NCBI RefSeq assembly: GCF_023823685.1
Contig: NZ_JAMXBF010000003.1
Location: 310,001 to 374,000, forward strand
From: Pseudomonas subflava
GTDB lineage: Bacteria; Pseudomonadota; Gammaproteobacteria; Pseudomonadales; Pseudomonadaceae
Reading direction: 5' to 3'
DNA: 64,000 nt
The notes beneath the pieces are model-generated. The model was given only the letters and a program-made list of their open reading frames with translations, was not told where the DNA came from and searched no databases. Below, one piece after another: positions 19,463-29,463 of this stretch (the first letter of the stretch is position 1; every line of letters begins with the position of its first letter). The translations under genes were made by a program, and so were the position numbers.

Positions 19463-20386
19463 ATGCGCCGCCTGACCCAAGCTCGCGTCCTGCTGCCCAC
19501 CCTGGCATTGCTCTTTCTCGTGGCCCTGCTGGTGGTTGCCCAGCAATGGCGTCTATTCGAGCGCGGCTGGTTCGCGGTGCAAGAATGGCGCCATGCGGCG
19601 GAGTGGCGCGACCGCTCGATCTGGCTGCCGGACTATCGCGCCAGCATCCAGGCCCGGCCGATCGAGGGGCTGAGCGCGGATGTGTCGGCGCTGACCTTCG
19701 ATCCGGACCGGCGCAGCCTGTTCACCGTGACCAACAAGGACGCGCAGATCATCGAGCTGTCGCTGGACGGCCAGATCGTGCGGCGCATTCCGCTGGTCGG
19801 CTTCGGCGACCCGGAAGCCATCGAATACATCAGCCGCGACCTCTACGTGATCACCGACGAGCGCCGCCAGCGCCTGTTCCGCGTGCACCTGAACGACGAC
19901 ACCGATTTCGTCGACGCCGCCGAGTCGGAGCAGCTGTCGCTGGGCATCGGCTTGAACGGCAACAAGGGCTTCGAGGGCCTGGCCTACGACGCCACCAACC
20001 ACCGCCTGTTCGCCGCCAAGGAGCGCGACCCGGTGAGCATCTACGAGATTCACGGATTCCCCCACACCAATCCGGACAAGCCCTTCGCCGTGCACGTGGT
20101 GGAAAACTCCGAGCGCGACGCGCGCCTGTTCGTCCGCGACCTCTCCAGCCTGCAATACGACGAGGGCAGCGGCCACCTGCTGGCGCTGTCGGACGAATCG
20201 CGCCTGGTGATCGAGATCAACTCGGACGGCCGCCCCATCAGCACCCTGTCGCTGCTCGGCGGCCAGCATGGCCTGGAGAGCAGCGTGCCGCAGGCCGAGG
20301 GTGTGGCGATGGACGACCAGGGCGGCCTGTACCTGGTCAGCGAGCCCAACCTGTTCTACGTGTTCGAGAAACAGGCGGCGCGCTGA
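19463..20386 (+). CDS. SdiA-regulated (YjiK-like) family protein, second copy
   Basis: This 307-residue paralog of the gene at 10342-11265 has the same layout: an N-terminal membrane anchor (about residues 8-24, VLLPTLALLFLVALLVV), the WLPDYRASIQARPIEGL entry segment, then beta-propeller-like strands such as SLFTVTNKDAQIIELS, DLYVITDERRQRLFRV, KGFEGLAYD and the closing SEPNLFYVFEK. Function is unknown in both. It is read divergently from the AraC-family regulator with a 117-base gap. A strong hairpin follows its stop codon. Confidence 0.85.
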   Translation: MRRLTQARVLLPTLALLFLVALLVVAQQWRLFERGWFAVQEWRHAAEWRDRSIWLPDYRASIQARPIEGLSADVSALTFDPDRRSLFTVTNKDAQIIELSLDGQIVRRIPLVGFGDPEAIEYISRDLYVITDERRQRLFRVHLNDDTDFVDAAESEQLSLGIGLNGNKGFEGLAYDATNHRLFAAKERDPVSIYEIHGFPHTNPDKPFAVHVVENSERDARLFVRDLSSLQYDEGSGHLLALSDESRLVIEINSDGRPISTLSLLGGQHGLESSVPQAEGVAMDDQGGLYLVSEPNLFYVFEKQAAR

Positions 20387-20391
20387 AACGA

Positions 20392-20418
20392 AAAGACCCG
20401 GCCTGGGCCGGGTCCTTC
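20392..20418. terminator. Terminator hairpin between the SdiA-regulated-family gene and rpiA
   Basis: GACCCGGCC-TG-GGCCGGGTC forms a very stable stem between two convergent genes, with AAAA on the left and CCTTC on the right. The better T-tract is on the minus strand (TCTTTTCG), so it probably serves rpiA best. Confidence 0.65.
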
Positions 20419-20433
20419 ATGCCTGCAAGGCGA

Positions 20434-21105
20434 TCAGGCCTTCAGCGTCTTCACGCCCTCGGCGGTGCCGAGCAGAAGCAGGTCGGCCGGGCGCGCGGCG
20501 AACAGGCCGTTGGTGACCACGCCGACGATGGCGTTGATGTCCGCCTCCAGCTTCACCGGATCGACGATGCTCAGGTTATGCACGTCGAGGATGATGTTGC
20601 CGTTGTCGGTGACCACGCCCTCGCGGTATACCGGGTCGCCGCCCAGCTTCACCAGCTGGCGCGCCACGTGGCTGCGGGCCATGGGGATGACTTCCACCGG
20701 CAGCGGAAAGGCGCCGAGCACCGGCACCAGCTTGCTGCCGTCGGCAATGCAGATGAACGTCTTGGCCACCGCCGCGACGATCTTCTCGCGGGTCAGCGCG
20801 GCGCCGCCGCCCTTGATCAGGTTGAGGCGATCGTCGCTCTCGTCGGCGCCGTCGACGTAGAACTCCAGGCCGTCCACCGCATTCAGGTCGTACACCGGGA
20901 TGCCGTGGCCCTTGAGGCGCGCAGCGGTGGCTTCGGAGCTGGCCACGGCGCCGTCGAAGGCCATCTTGTGCTGGGCCAGGGCGTCGATGAAGCAGTTGGC
21001 GGTGGAGCCGGTGCCGACGCCGATCACGCTCTTGCTGTCGAGCTGCGGGAGGATGTGGTCGACGGCGGCCTGGGCCACCGCCTGCTTGAGCTGATCCTGG
21101 GTCAT
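20434..21105 (-). CDS. rpiA: Ribose-5-phosphate isomerase A
   Basis: This 223-residue enzyme interconverts ribose 5-phosphate and ribulose 5-phosphate in the pentose phosphate pathway. The phosphate-binding loop [29 protein letters not shown], the catalytic-site stretch [19 protein letters not shown] and [11 protein letters not shown] are all present and the length is exactly that of Pseudomonas RpiA. In PAO1 rpiA is adjacent to and divergent from ilvA; here four RTX-like genes on the same strand sit between them. A TATAAT box at 21134-21139 suggests it keeps its own promoter. Confidence 0.97.
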   Translation of the reverse strand: MTQDQLKQAVAQAAVDHILPQLDSKSVIGVGTGSTANCFIDALAQHKMAFDGAVASSEATAARLKGHGIPVYDLNAVDGLEFYVDGADESDDRLNLIKGGGAALTREKIVAAVAKTFICIADGSKLVPVLGAFPLPVEVIPMARSHVARQLVKLGGDPVYREGVVTDNGNIILDVHNLSIVDPVKLEADINAIVGVVTNGLFAARPADLLLLGTAEGVKTLKA

Positions 21106-21133
21106 GACGCTTCTGCCGGGCGGGAAAAACGCG

Positions 21134-21162
21134 ATTATAGCCGCGCTGCCCACCCGGCCGCA
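21134..21162 (-). promoter_or_regulatory. Candidate rpiA promoter
   Basis: A perfect minus-strand TATAAT at 21134-21139 lies about 30 bases before the rpiA start. The hexamer at -35 distance is poor (TGCGGC). It lies in the 64-base gap after the last RTX-like gene, so rpiA need not depend on that array for transcription. Confidence 0.4.
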
Positions 21163-21169
21163 GCGCTTC

Positions 21170-22306
21170 TCATCCGCCGGCGCGGCCGAGCAGAGCCCCT
21201 GCGGCCAGCACCAGCCCCAGAAAGCCGTCGGCCTCGACCGCCGGTGCGGCGCCCGCGCAACAGTCGCCCGGCGTACTCAGGCTGACCTGCGGCGGAGTCG
21301 CCGGCGGCAGTCCCACGCGCTGGCGGATCGCCGCTTCGTCCAGCACGGTGCCGTCGTCGAAGCGGATCTTCTCGATGACGAAGGCCTTGTCGAGAAAGTA
21401 GTTGTGGAGGGTGATGCGCTGATTGGTGTTCAGCTCCAACACCAGGCTGCCGCGCTCCCAGCCGGTGATTCTCATGTACGCGGGGCTTTCGTCGCCGCGA
21501 ATATGCAGGGTGTCGATGTTGCCCGGCGTGGTGTCGTAGTCATGGATTTCGGTGAGGCTGATTTCAGCGTGGCGCCAATCGGAGTCGACACGGTAATAGT
21601 CGCCGCCGGGTCCGCCGAACAGGCGATCGCTGCGGTGCGGGCTGATGGCGAGTGACGGACTCTCGCTATTGCCGGCATTGAGGACATCGCTGTAGCGGCT
21701 GCCAATCAGCAGATCGTGTCCCCAGCGCGCCGAGAGGTAAGTCGCCTGATCCCCCGCCGCGAGATGATCGCTCTTCTCGCCCCCGCTCAGACGGATGCGA
21801 TCTTCGGTATAGCTCGGCGGTTCGTCGGCATGAGGCACGGGTGCCGGATCGACGTGAAAGACGCGCAGTATGTCCTTGTCGGTCAGCACTTCACCGTAGA
21901 AGCGGAAGCGCTCGATGCGAAAGGCCGGATCGAGGAAGAAACTGCGGATGATGACCACGTCTTGGTCACCGCCACCTCCCCGTATATGCAGATCATCGCC
22001 ATGGCGTTCGACGCCCGCCACGTTTTCCGGAGACTCACCGAAGTCGAAGGTATCGACATTGCCTGGGGTGGGATCGAAATCGAGTATCTCCTGGGAACCG
22101 CCAGAGTACTGATTCATGTAGTAATCGTTGCCCAGCCCGCCGTAAAGACGGTTGGCGCCCGCGCCCGGGTAAAAGGCATCGGAGCCGGGACTGTCGATCA
22201 GGATGTCATTGCCGGCGCCGCCGACCAGGCGAGTGGGTTGTGCCGGGGCGACCAGAAGGTCGTCACCCGATGTGCCCTGCACGAGCAGGCGAGAGGGAGT
22301 GTCCAT
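21170..22306 (-). CDS. RTX-like calcium-binding protein, tandem copy 1 (nearest rpiA)
   Basis: This 378-residue protein has two homologous halves. Half one (about 10-150) holds the RTX nonapeptides GGAGNDILI (29-37) and GGLGNDYYM (56-64), then [21 protein letters not shown] and IERFRFYG. Half two (about 178-332) holds GGPGGDYYR (231-239), [20 protein letters not shown] and [14 protein letters not shown]. The second module matches the haemolysin-type calcium-binding related domain. A proline-rich linker leads to the tail [19 protein letters not shown] (360-378). There is no signal peptide, consistent with, but not proof of, type I secretion. The start is set by GAGGA eight bases before MDTPSR. 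It is one of four paralogs; the role is unknown. Confidence 0.85.
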   Translation of the reverse strand: MDTPSRLLVQGTSGDDLLVAPAQPTRLVGGAGNDILIDSPGSDAFYPGAGANRLYGGLGNDYYMNQYSGGSQEILDFDPTPGNVDTFDFGESPENVAGVERHGDDLHIRGGGGDQDVVIIRSFFLDPAFRIERFRFYGEVLTDKDILRVFHVDPAPVPHADEPPSYTEDRIRLSGGEKSDHLAAGDQATYLSARWGHDLLIGSRYSDVLNAGNSESPSLAISPHRSDRLFGGPGGDYYRVDSDWRHAEISLTEIHDYDTTPGNIDTLHIRGDESPAYMRITGWERGSLVLELNTNQRITLHNYFLDKAFVIEKIRFDDGTVLDEAAIRQRVGLPPATPPQVSLSTPGDCCAGAAPAVEADGFLGLVLAAGALLGRAGG

Positions 22307-22426
22307 GGCGGGTCCTCGTGAAGTGGGTGGGAGGCGCGCCACTGCACGAAGGTCCGCCAGCTCGACGAGCATAGAGCAGCCGTTTACCGGCTGCCCATGG
22401 ACGCCGAGCTGTTCGTCGGACGCCGC

Positions 22427-23572
22427 TCAGCCGCCGGTCAGGGCCGCGCCGGCGAGGAGCACCAGGCTCAACCAGCCATCGCTGACCGGCGGCTGCGCCT
22501 CGGCCACGCTGGAGTGGGCCGGCGTGAGCAGCCCGACCTGCGGTGCCTCGCGTGCGGGCAGGCCCATGAGTTCGCGCACATCGGCTTCATCCAGCACCGT
22601 GCCGTCGTCGAAGCGGATCTTCTCGACCAGAAAGGATTCGTGCAGGAAGTAGTTGGTGATGACGATGCGCTGCTCGTTCGGCAGCTCGAGCACCAGGTCT
22701 CCGGGGGGACCGCCATTGAAACGCACCGAGGCCAGGCCTATCCCACCCCGGATATGCAGGGTGTCTAGGTTCGGGCCGCTAGGGTCGAAATCGTAGATCT
22801 GCTGATGGCTGGTGTCCTCGCCGGTCACGACATCGACCTGGTAGTAGTCATCGCCCAGCCCGCCCAGAAGCCGATCTACGCTGGCGGCCCCGGGAAAGAT
22901 GGGGGTAGACACCCCTCCATTCAGCAAGTCACCGCCGCTACCACCCAGCAATACGTCATTGCCGCTATGCCCCGACAGATGAGCCGCGGCTACGCTCCGC
23001 GGCACTTTCAACACGTCCGGGCCATTCGTGCCGTCGTAGCGCCGCAGGTTGCCGGTGTAGAGAATGGGCAACGGCTTGGGCGGGGCCAGTGGAAGCCCGT
23101 ATCGGGACACCAGAAACCGCTCCTCCAACATATGCTCGCTATCCCAGTACCGGGTGCCGAAGCGGAATCTGGCCAGCTGGAAATCGGAGTGGAGGAAGAA
23201 ATCCTTCAAGACGATTCTGCCCGGCTCGCCGTCGATGCCAATCATCAGGTCGTGACCCATCCGCTCGATAGGGTGGATCGACTCCCGCTCGGCATTGACG
23301 ATGAGCGTGTCCCCAACCTCTTCCCAGGAGTCAGGCTCACCGAAATTGAAGATGACGTCGTATCCGCCGTTTTCCACATGGTGGACGTAGTAATTGACGT
23401 CGGGGCCGCCATACAGACTGTTGTGGCCACCGCCACCGTCAAGCGACGTCGAGCCGGGGCCGGCGAGCAGCACATCATCCCCCTCGCCACCGACCAGTCG
23501 ACTGGGGGCGGGTTTGGAGACCAGCAGATCGTCACCTGGGGTACCTTGAATAAGTTCACGATGAAAACGCAT
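22427..23572 (-). CDS. RTX-like calcium-binding protein, tandem copy 2
   Basis: This 381-residue paralog is the most divergent of the four. Half one has GGEGDDVLL (28-36) but its next unit, GGPDVNYYV, has lost key glycine and aspartate positions. Half two has GGSGGDLLN (210-218), GGLGDDYYQ (237-245), YDFDPSGPNLDTL, NYFLHESF and [17 protein letters not shown] (316-332). The tail is SDGWLSLVLLAGAALTGG (364-381). The start MRFHREL follows a GAGGA site. The leader before the start lacks the box shared by the other three copies. No signal peptide or membrane segment is seen apart from the tail. Function unknown; probably secreted or surface-bound. Confidence 0.84.
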   Translation of the reverse strand: MRFHRELIQGTPGDDLLVSKPAPSRLVGGEGDDVLLAGPGSTSLDGGGGHNSLYGGPDVNYYVHHVENGGYDVIFNFGEPDSWEEVGDTLIVNAERESIHPIERMGHDLMIGIDGEPGRIVLKDFFLHSDFQLARFRFGTRYWDSEHMLEERFLVSRYGLPLAPPKPLPILYTGNLRRYDGTNGPDVLKVPRSVAAAHLSGHSGNDVLLGGSGGDLLNGGVSTPIFPGAASVDRLLGGLGDDYYQVDVVTGEDTSHQQIYDFDPSGPNLDTLHIRGGIGLASVRFNGGPPGDLVLELPNEQRIVITNYFLHESFLVEKIRFDDGTVLDEADVRELMGLPAREAPQVGLLTPAHSSVAEAQPPVSDGWLSLVLLAGAALTGG

Positions 23573-23672
23573 GGCGAGTCCTCATGGAAACGGGATCGAG
23601 CAGCCTGCGCAGCGGCGCACGGCAGCTGGATTCAGGGGTGATCGATAAAAGGATTATTCGTCGTCGACCGGG

Positions 23673-24809
23673 TCAGACGCTGTGGGTCAACGCAGCGCCT
23701 GCAGCCAATACCAGGCTCAGCAAGCCATCCGACGAGGGCTCGAGCCTCTCGAGGGTGCTCAGGGGTATGGGTGTGCTCAGACTCGCCTGCGGTGATACGG
23801 GCACAGGCAAGCCCATGCGCTGAAGGACATCGGTCTCGTTCAGGACCGTACCGTCGTCAAAGCGAATTTTTTCGACCTTGAAGGACTTGTCGAGGAAGTA
23901 ATTGATAATGACGAGGCGATGGCCATAGCCCGTCTCTACCATCAAATCATCCGATGGCCCCTTGCTGAAACGCATCAGAGACGGGTCAAACGCTCCTTGA
24001 AAATAAAGCGTGTCGACATTGCCCGGCGCGGGATCGTAATCGTAGATCTGGTTGTTGACTGGTTTGCCATACATCTCCAGCTGGACCTTGTAGATGTCAT
24101 CCCCCGGCCCTCCGTAAAGCTGGTTCCAACTGATTTCGCCAAAGTGGTAATACTCGCTGAAGCCGCCATCGAGCACGTCACCATGGCGACTGCCGATCAG
24201 GATATTGTCGCCTCGCCAGCCCTTCAGATAGGTCGCCTCATCCCTCGCCACGAGGCGTGAAGCCCACACCGATTGGAGTACGACCAGGTCACCCGTGTGA
24301 TAGTAGAAATTGTCACTGGCTGCATAGGCCCTGGTTGGATCGAGATGAAAACTGCGCATCACCTGATCGTCGCTCACCACGGTGGAGCCAAACCGGAATC
24401 TTTCGATACGAAACACGGGGTCACGGAAGAAGTACTTCACAACCACGACGCCTGGTTCACCGTTGATGCCGATCAGCAGATCGTCACGGGAGCGCTCGAG
24501 CGGACCGAACGACTCGAAGCCTTCGCCAATGATCAAGGTATCGAGCTGGCCACCACCCGGCGGCTCCAGCACATCGATATCGAGGATCTCATCACGCCCG
24601 CCGAGCGTCGGCTCGTAGACGTAGTAGTCGTTGCCGGCGCCGCCGTACAGGCGGTTATGACCTGCGCCACCGTTCAGCTCATCCGAGCCGGGGCTGTCGA
24701 TCAGCACGTCGTTACCGTAGTCGCCGGATAGACGGCTGGGTTCGGGACGAGCGGCCAGCACATCGTCGGCATTGCTGCCTTGCACAAGCACGCGAGAAAA
24801 GTCGGCCAT
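23673..24809 (-). CDS. RTX-like calcium-binding protein, tandem copy 3
   Basis: This 378-residue paralog has half one with GDYGNDVLI (29-37, first glycine pair broken), GGAGHNRLY (47-55) and GGAGNDYYV (56-64), then [18 protein letters not shown]. Half two has GGPGDDIYK, YDYDPAPGNVDTLYF, INYFLDKSF and [17 protein letters not shown]. The tail is SDGLLSLVLAAGAALTHSV, the only copy that does not end in Gly-Gly. The start MADFSRV was chosen by alignment with the other copies; the 51-codon upstream extension is the conserved leader region, not coding. Base composition here and in copy 2 looks lower in GC than the flanking housekeeping genes. Confidence 0.84.
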   Translation of the reverse strand: MADFSRVLVQGSNADDVLAARPEPSRLSGDYGNDVLIDSPGSDELNGGAGHNRLYGGAGNDYYVYEPTLGGRDEILDIDVLEPPGGGQLDTLIIGEGFESFGPLERSRDDLLIGINGEPGVVVVKYFFRDPVFRIERFRFGSTVVSDDQVMRSFHLDPTRAYAASDNFYYHTGDLVVLQSVWASRLVARDEATYLKGWRGDNILIGSRHGDVLDGGFSEYYHFGEISWNQLYGGPGDDIYKVQLEMYGKPVNNQIYDYDPAPGNVDTLYFQGAFDPSLMRFSKGPSDDLMVETGYGHRLVIINYFLDKSFKVEKIRFDDGTVLNETDVLQRMGLPVPVSPQASLSTPIPLSTLERLEPSSDGLLSLVLAAGAALTHSV

Positions 24810-24939
24810 GATGAGCCCTCTAGATGGTTGGTAGGGAGACAGCCACTGCAAGAAGGTCGGCCGGGCCCGCCGGGCGCAGTAAGGCCATCCGAAGGCCGTC
24901 CTGCACCGCCAGGCTGATCGCCGACGAACCGATAGCCCG

Positions 24940-26076
24940 TTAGCCGCCCGAAAAGGCAACACCGGCGAGCAATACCAGGCTTAGCCAGCCGTCACCTGCC
25001 GGCGGCACCTCGACCGCGCTGGCAGGCGGCGGCATGTTCAGGCTGGCTTGGGGCGGTGATGCGGGCGGCGGCAGGCCCAGGCGCTGGCGGATCGCCGCTT
25101 CGTCCAGCACGCTGCCGTCGTCGAAGCGGATCTTCTCGACGACGAAAGCGCGGTCGAGAAAGTAATTGTCGATAACGATGCGCTGCTCGTTATACAGCTC
25201 GATGATCAAATCGCCGCCCACGGCTCCATTCATATAGACGCCCGCCGCCCCGCCGACATCGCCGCGGACCTGAAGGGTATCGACATTGCCGGGCGTGGGA
25301 TCGTAGTCGTAGATCTGGTGGTCGCCGAAGTCGACAGCGGAGTCGACCTGGTAGTAATCATCGCCCGGCCCGCCGTACAGGCGATTCCAGTGGTTGTCGC
25401 CGAGAAACATCGGCTCGCTGCTGCCGCCGTTGAGCACATCGCCGTGGCGGCTACCGATTAGCAGGTCATTGTCGCCGCGGCCCAGCAGGTAGGTCGGCCG
25501 ATCCGCCGCCACCAGGCGATTGGCAAACTCGTTGCCGGTCAGGCGGATCAGGTCGCCGGTGTAGCTCGGCGGGTTATCCGCGCTGCGGCCGAGCGGCATC
25601 GTCGGGTCGATCTGGAAGTTACGCAGCACCTGCTCATCGGTGATGGTGGTGGCGCCGAAGCGGAAGACTTCGATGCGGAACGCCGGATCGAGGAAGAAAT
25701 ACTTGACCGTCACCACGCCCGGCTCGCCGCCCAGGCCGATCAGCAGGTCGTCCCCGCGGCGCTCGAAGGGTCCGAATTCCTCCAGGCTTTCGTTGATGAT
25801 CAGGGTATCGAGGTTGACGTTGACCCAGGACGGGCTGGGGTCGAAGTCGAGGATTTCGTCGCGGGCGCCGGAATAGCGGTCGTAGGTGTAGTAGTCACTG
25901 CCAGGGCCGCCATACAGGCGGTTGTTGCCGGCGCCGCCGTGCAGGGAATCGGAGCCGGGGCCGTCAATCAGGGTGTCGTCGCCATCGCCTCCTCTCAGCA
26001 GACTGGGTTCGGGCCGAGCGACCAGCAAGTCGTCTGCGGAGGTTCCGGGCACGGGCACACGCGTTGGAGCTGCCAT
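24940..26076 (-). CDS. RTX-like calcium-binding protein, tandem copy 4 (first of the array, next to ilvA)
   Basis: This 378-residue paralog is transcribed first. Half one has GGDGDDTLI (29-37), GGAGNNRLY (47-55) and GGPGSDYYT (56-64), then [35 protein letters not shown]. Half two has [33 protein letters not shown] and [17 protein letters not shown]. The tail is GDGWLSLVLLAGVAFSGG. Start MAAPTRV follows GAGGA. A 66-codon in-frame upstream extension overlaps the ilvA promoter region and is rejected. The divergent gap to ilvA (166 bases) should hold the promoter of the array. Confidence 0.85.
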   Translation of the reverse strand: MAAPTRVPVPGTSADDLLVARPEPSLLRGGDGDDTLIDGPGSDSLHGGAGNNRLYGGPGSDYYTYDRYSGARDEILDFDPSPSWVNVNLDTLIINESLEEFGPFERRGDDLLIGLGGEPGVVTVKYFFLDPAFRIEVFRFGATTITDEQVLRNFQIDPTMPLGRSADNPPSYTGDLIRLTGNEFANRLVAADRPTYLLGRGDNDLLIGSRHGDVLNGGSSEPMFLGDNHWNRLYGGPGDDYYQVDSAVDFGDHQIYDYDPTPGNVDTLQVRGDVGGAAGVYMNGAVGGDLIIELYNEQRIVIDNYFLDRAFVVEKIRFDDGSVLDEAAIRQRLGLPPPASPPQASLNMPPPASAVEVPPAGDGWLSLVLLAGVAFSGG

Positions 26077-26242
26077 GGCAAATCCTCGTGAAGTGAAGTG
26101 GGGAGGCACGCCACAACACAAGGGGCCTGAGCGGAATGACTGGCGCGACGGCGAAAGATTCCCAGCCGCCGGTCGGGTGGCCGCGTGCCGCTTCGGCGGA
26201 GTAGACTCCCCTCTCCCTCCTTCCGGCGCCGTGATACCCGTG

Positions 26243-27757
<1,515 letters not shown>

Positions 27758-27766
27758 GGAACACGG

Positions 27767-28207
27767 ATGGAACACTACCAACTGCTGAAGTACGCCCACC
27801 TGATTCCCGCCGTACTGGTGCTGGCGGGCTTCATCGCCCACGTGTTCATGCTGTGGAAGGCCAGGCGCTCCGGCGATGCCGCCGTGCTGACCCGCAAGCT
27901 GCGCGTCACCCGCCTGTACAGCCTGCCGGCCCTGGGCCTGCTGGCGCTGTCGCTGCCGGTCAGCGGCTGGTGGCTGGTGCACACGGTCGGCCTGTCGCTG
28001 GGCGCCAGCTGGCTGCTGTTCAGCGCCGTGCTGTTCGCCGTGCTAGTGGTGCTCGGCCTGTTGCTGCACGGCCGCCTCGGCGCATGGCAGGCGGCAGCGG
28101 GCGGCGCGGTGCCGGCCGGGCTACTGCGCTTCGTGGTCGCCTATGCCGCGCTGATGCTGGTCGTGCTGCTGGCCATCTTCGCCCTGATGGGGGCCAAGCC
28201 GGCCTGA
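27767..28207 (+). CDS. DUF2269-type integral membrane protein
   Basis: This 146-residue protein has four predicted membrane helices (about 8-28, 48-68, 75-98 and 118-140). It begins MEHYQLLKYAHLIPAVLVLAGFIAHVFMLWKARRSGD, the usual form of the DUF2269 family, with a conserved histidine in helix one. Function is unknown. It starts nine bases after ilvA and its stop overlaps the next start as TGATG, so translation of the two is coupled. A second member of the same family closes the operon. Confidence 0.75.
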   Translation: MEHYQLLKYAHLIPAVLVLAGFIAHVFMLWKARRSGDAAVLTRKLRVTRLYSLPALGLLALSLPVSGWWLVHTVGLSLGASWLLFSAVLFAVLVVLGLLLHGRLGAWQAAAGGAVPAGLLRFVVAYAALMLVVLLAIFALMGAKPA

Positions 28208-29463
28208 TGCGCATCCTGCTGGTCGGCGCCGGCGGCTTCATCGGCCGGCATCTGCTCGACGCCCTGATTCTCGCCGGCCATACGGTGGTGGCCACCCGCC
28301 GCGCGCCAGACGCCACGCTGCTGCCGGGTGTCGAATGGCGCGGCCTCGACCTGCTGCGGCCGCAGGATTTCGCCTGGCCGGACGGCATCGAGCTGGTGAT
28401 CAACGCCAGCGGCGAGCTCTCCACCGACGCCGCGCGCATGGATCGTCTGCAATACCAGGGCGCCTGCACGCTGTTCGAGCGGGCCCGGCAGCACGGCGCC
28501 GCGGTGCTGCAGATCTCCGCCCTCGGCGCCGGCGAGCATCCCGACGCCCCGTTCCTGGTCAGCAAGGCCCGGGCGGACGCGCTCCTGCTGGGGCTCGGCA
28601 TTCCCGCCGTGGTGCTGCGCCCCTCGCTGGTGGTCGGCCCCGGCGGCACCAGCAGCACCTGGCTGCAGCGCCTCTCGCCGTCACCACTGATACCGCTGCT
28701 CGGCAACCGGGCGCGGCTGCAGCCGCTGCATATCGATGATCTCTGCGCCGCGGTGCTGGCGCTGCTGCGCGACTGGCCGGCGCAGCCGACCGTATTGCCG
28801 CTGGTGGGCCCGCGGGAGATGACCCAGGGTGAGCTGATCGACGCGCTGCGCGCCGCCCAGGGCTGGAAGCCGGCGCGCTACCTGAGCGTGCCGACACCGC
28901 TGGCCCGGCTGGGTGCGGCGCTGGGCGAGCGTCTCGGCTGGCAGGCACTGAACCGCCAGACCCTGCGCCTGAGCCAGCGCGACAACCTCGCCGACCCCGC
29001 AGCGCTGGAACAGGCCTGCGGCTATCGCGCGGCGCCCCTGGCGAGCCGCCTGCGGCACTGGCCACAGCCGGCGCAGAGTCTGGCCCTGGCGTTGCAGCCG
29101 CTGGCACTGCTGGTGCTGGCGCTGATCTGGCTGGGCACTGCCGTGGTCTGCCTCGGGCCAGGCTTCGACTGGGGCCTGCGGATCATGGCGGAGGCCGGTG
29201 TCGAAGGCCTGCCGGCGCGCCTGGCGGTGATCGGCGGCGGCCTGCTCGACGGCCTGCTGGGCCTGGCTCTGCTGCGACGCCGCTGGCGCGTCCGCGCGCT
29301 GCAGGCACAGATTGGCCTGATGCTGGCCTATAGCCTGATCATCAGCCTGCTGCTGCCCCATTACTGGTTCGACCCGTACATGGCGCTGGGCAAGAATTTC
29401 GCGGTCCTGCTGCTGAGCCTCTGGCTGCTGGGCCTTTCCGCTTCCTCGACGAGATTCCGATGA
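28207..29463 (+). CDS. NAD(P)-dependent SDR/epimerase fused to a DoxX-like membrane domain
   Basis: This 418-residue protein has an atypical SDR (NmrA/complex I 39-kDa-like) N-terminal domain with the nucleotide motif ILLVGAGGFIGRHLLDALILAG (3-24) and INASGELS; the region to about 290 includes FLVSKARADALL and VVLRPSLVVGPGG. The C-terminal about 120 residues form four hydrophobic helices of DoxX-like type (LALLVLALIWLGTAVVCLG through FAVLLLSLWLLGL). The enzyme domain is therefore tethered to the inner membrane. It is overlapped by DUF2269 genes on both sides (TGATG and ATGA). The substrate is unknown; a membrane quinone or lipid-linked redox role is inference. Confidence 0.82.
   Translation: MRILLVGAGGFIGRHLLDALILAGHTVVATRRAPDATLLPGVEWRGLDLLRPQDFAWPDGIELVINASGELSTDAARMDRLQYQGACTLFERARQHGAAVLQISALGAGEHPDAPFLVSKARADALLLGLGIPAVVLRPSLVVGPGGTSSTWLQRLSPSPLIPLLGNRARLQPLHIDDLCAAVLALLRDWPAQPTVLPLVGPREMTQGELIDALRAAQGWKPARYLSVPTPLARLGAALGERLGWQALNRQTLRLSQRDNLADPAALEQACGYRAAPLASRLRHWPQPAQSLALALQPLALLVLALIWLGTAVVCLGPGFDWGLRIMAEAGVEGLPARLAVIGGGLLDGLLGLALLRRRWRVRALQAQIGLMLAYSLIISLLLPHYWFDPYMALGKNFAVLLLSLWLLGLSASSTRFR

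Noticed and set aside
21170-26076. RTX array as a contact-dependent toxin and immunity locus
   Set aside because: No toxin domain, immunity-like small gene or transporter is seen; the four proteins are homologous to each other end to end, which does not fit a toxin/immunity pair.
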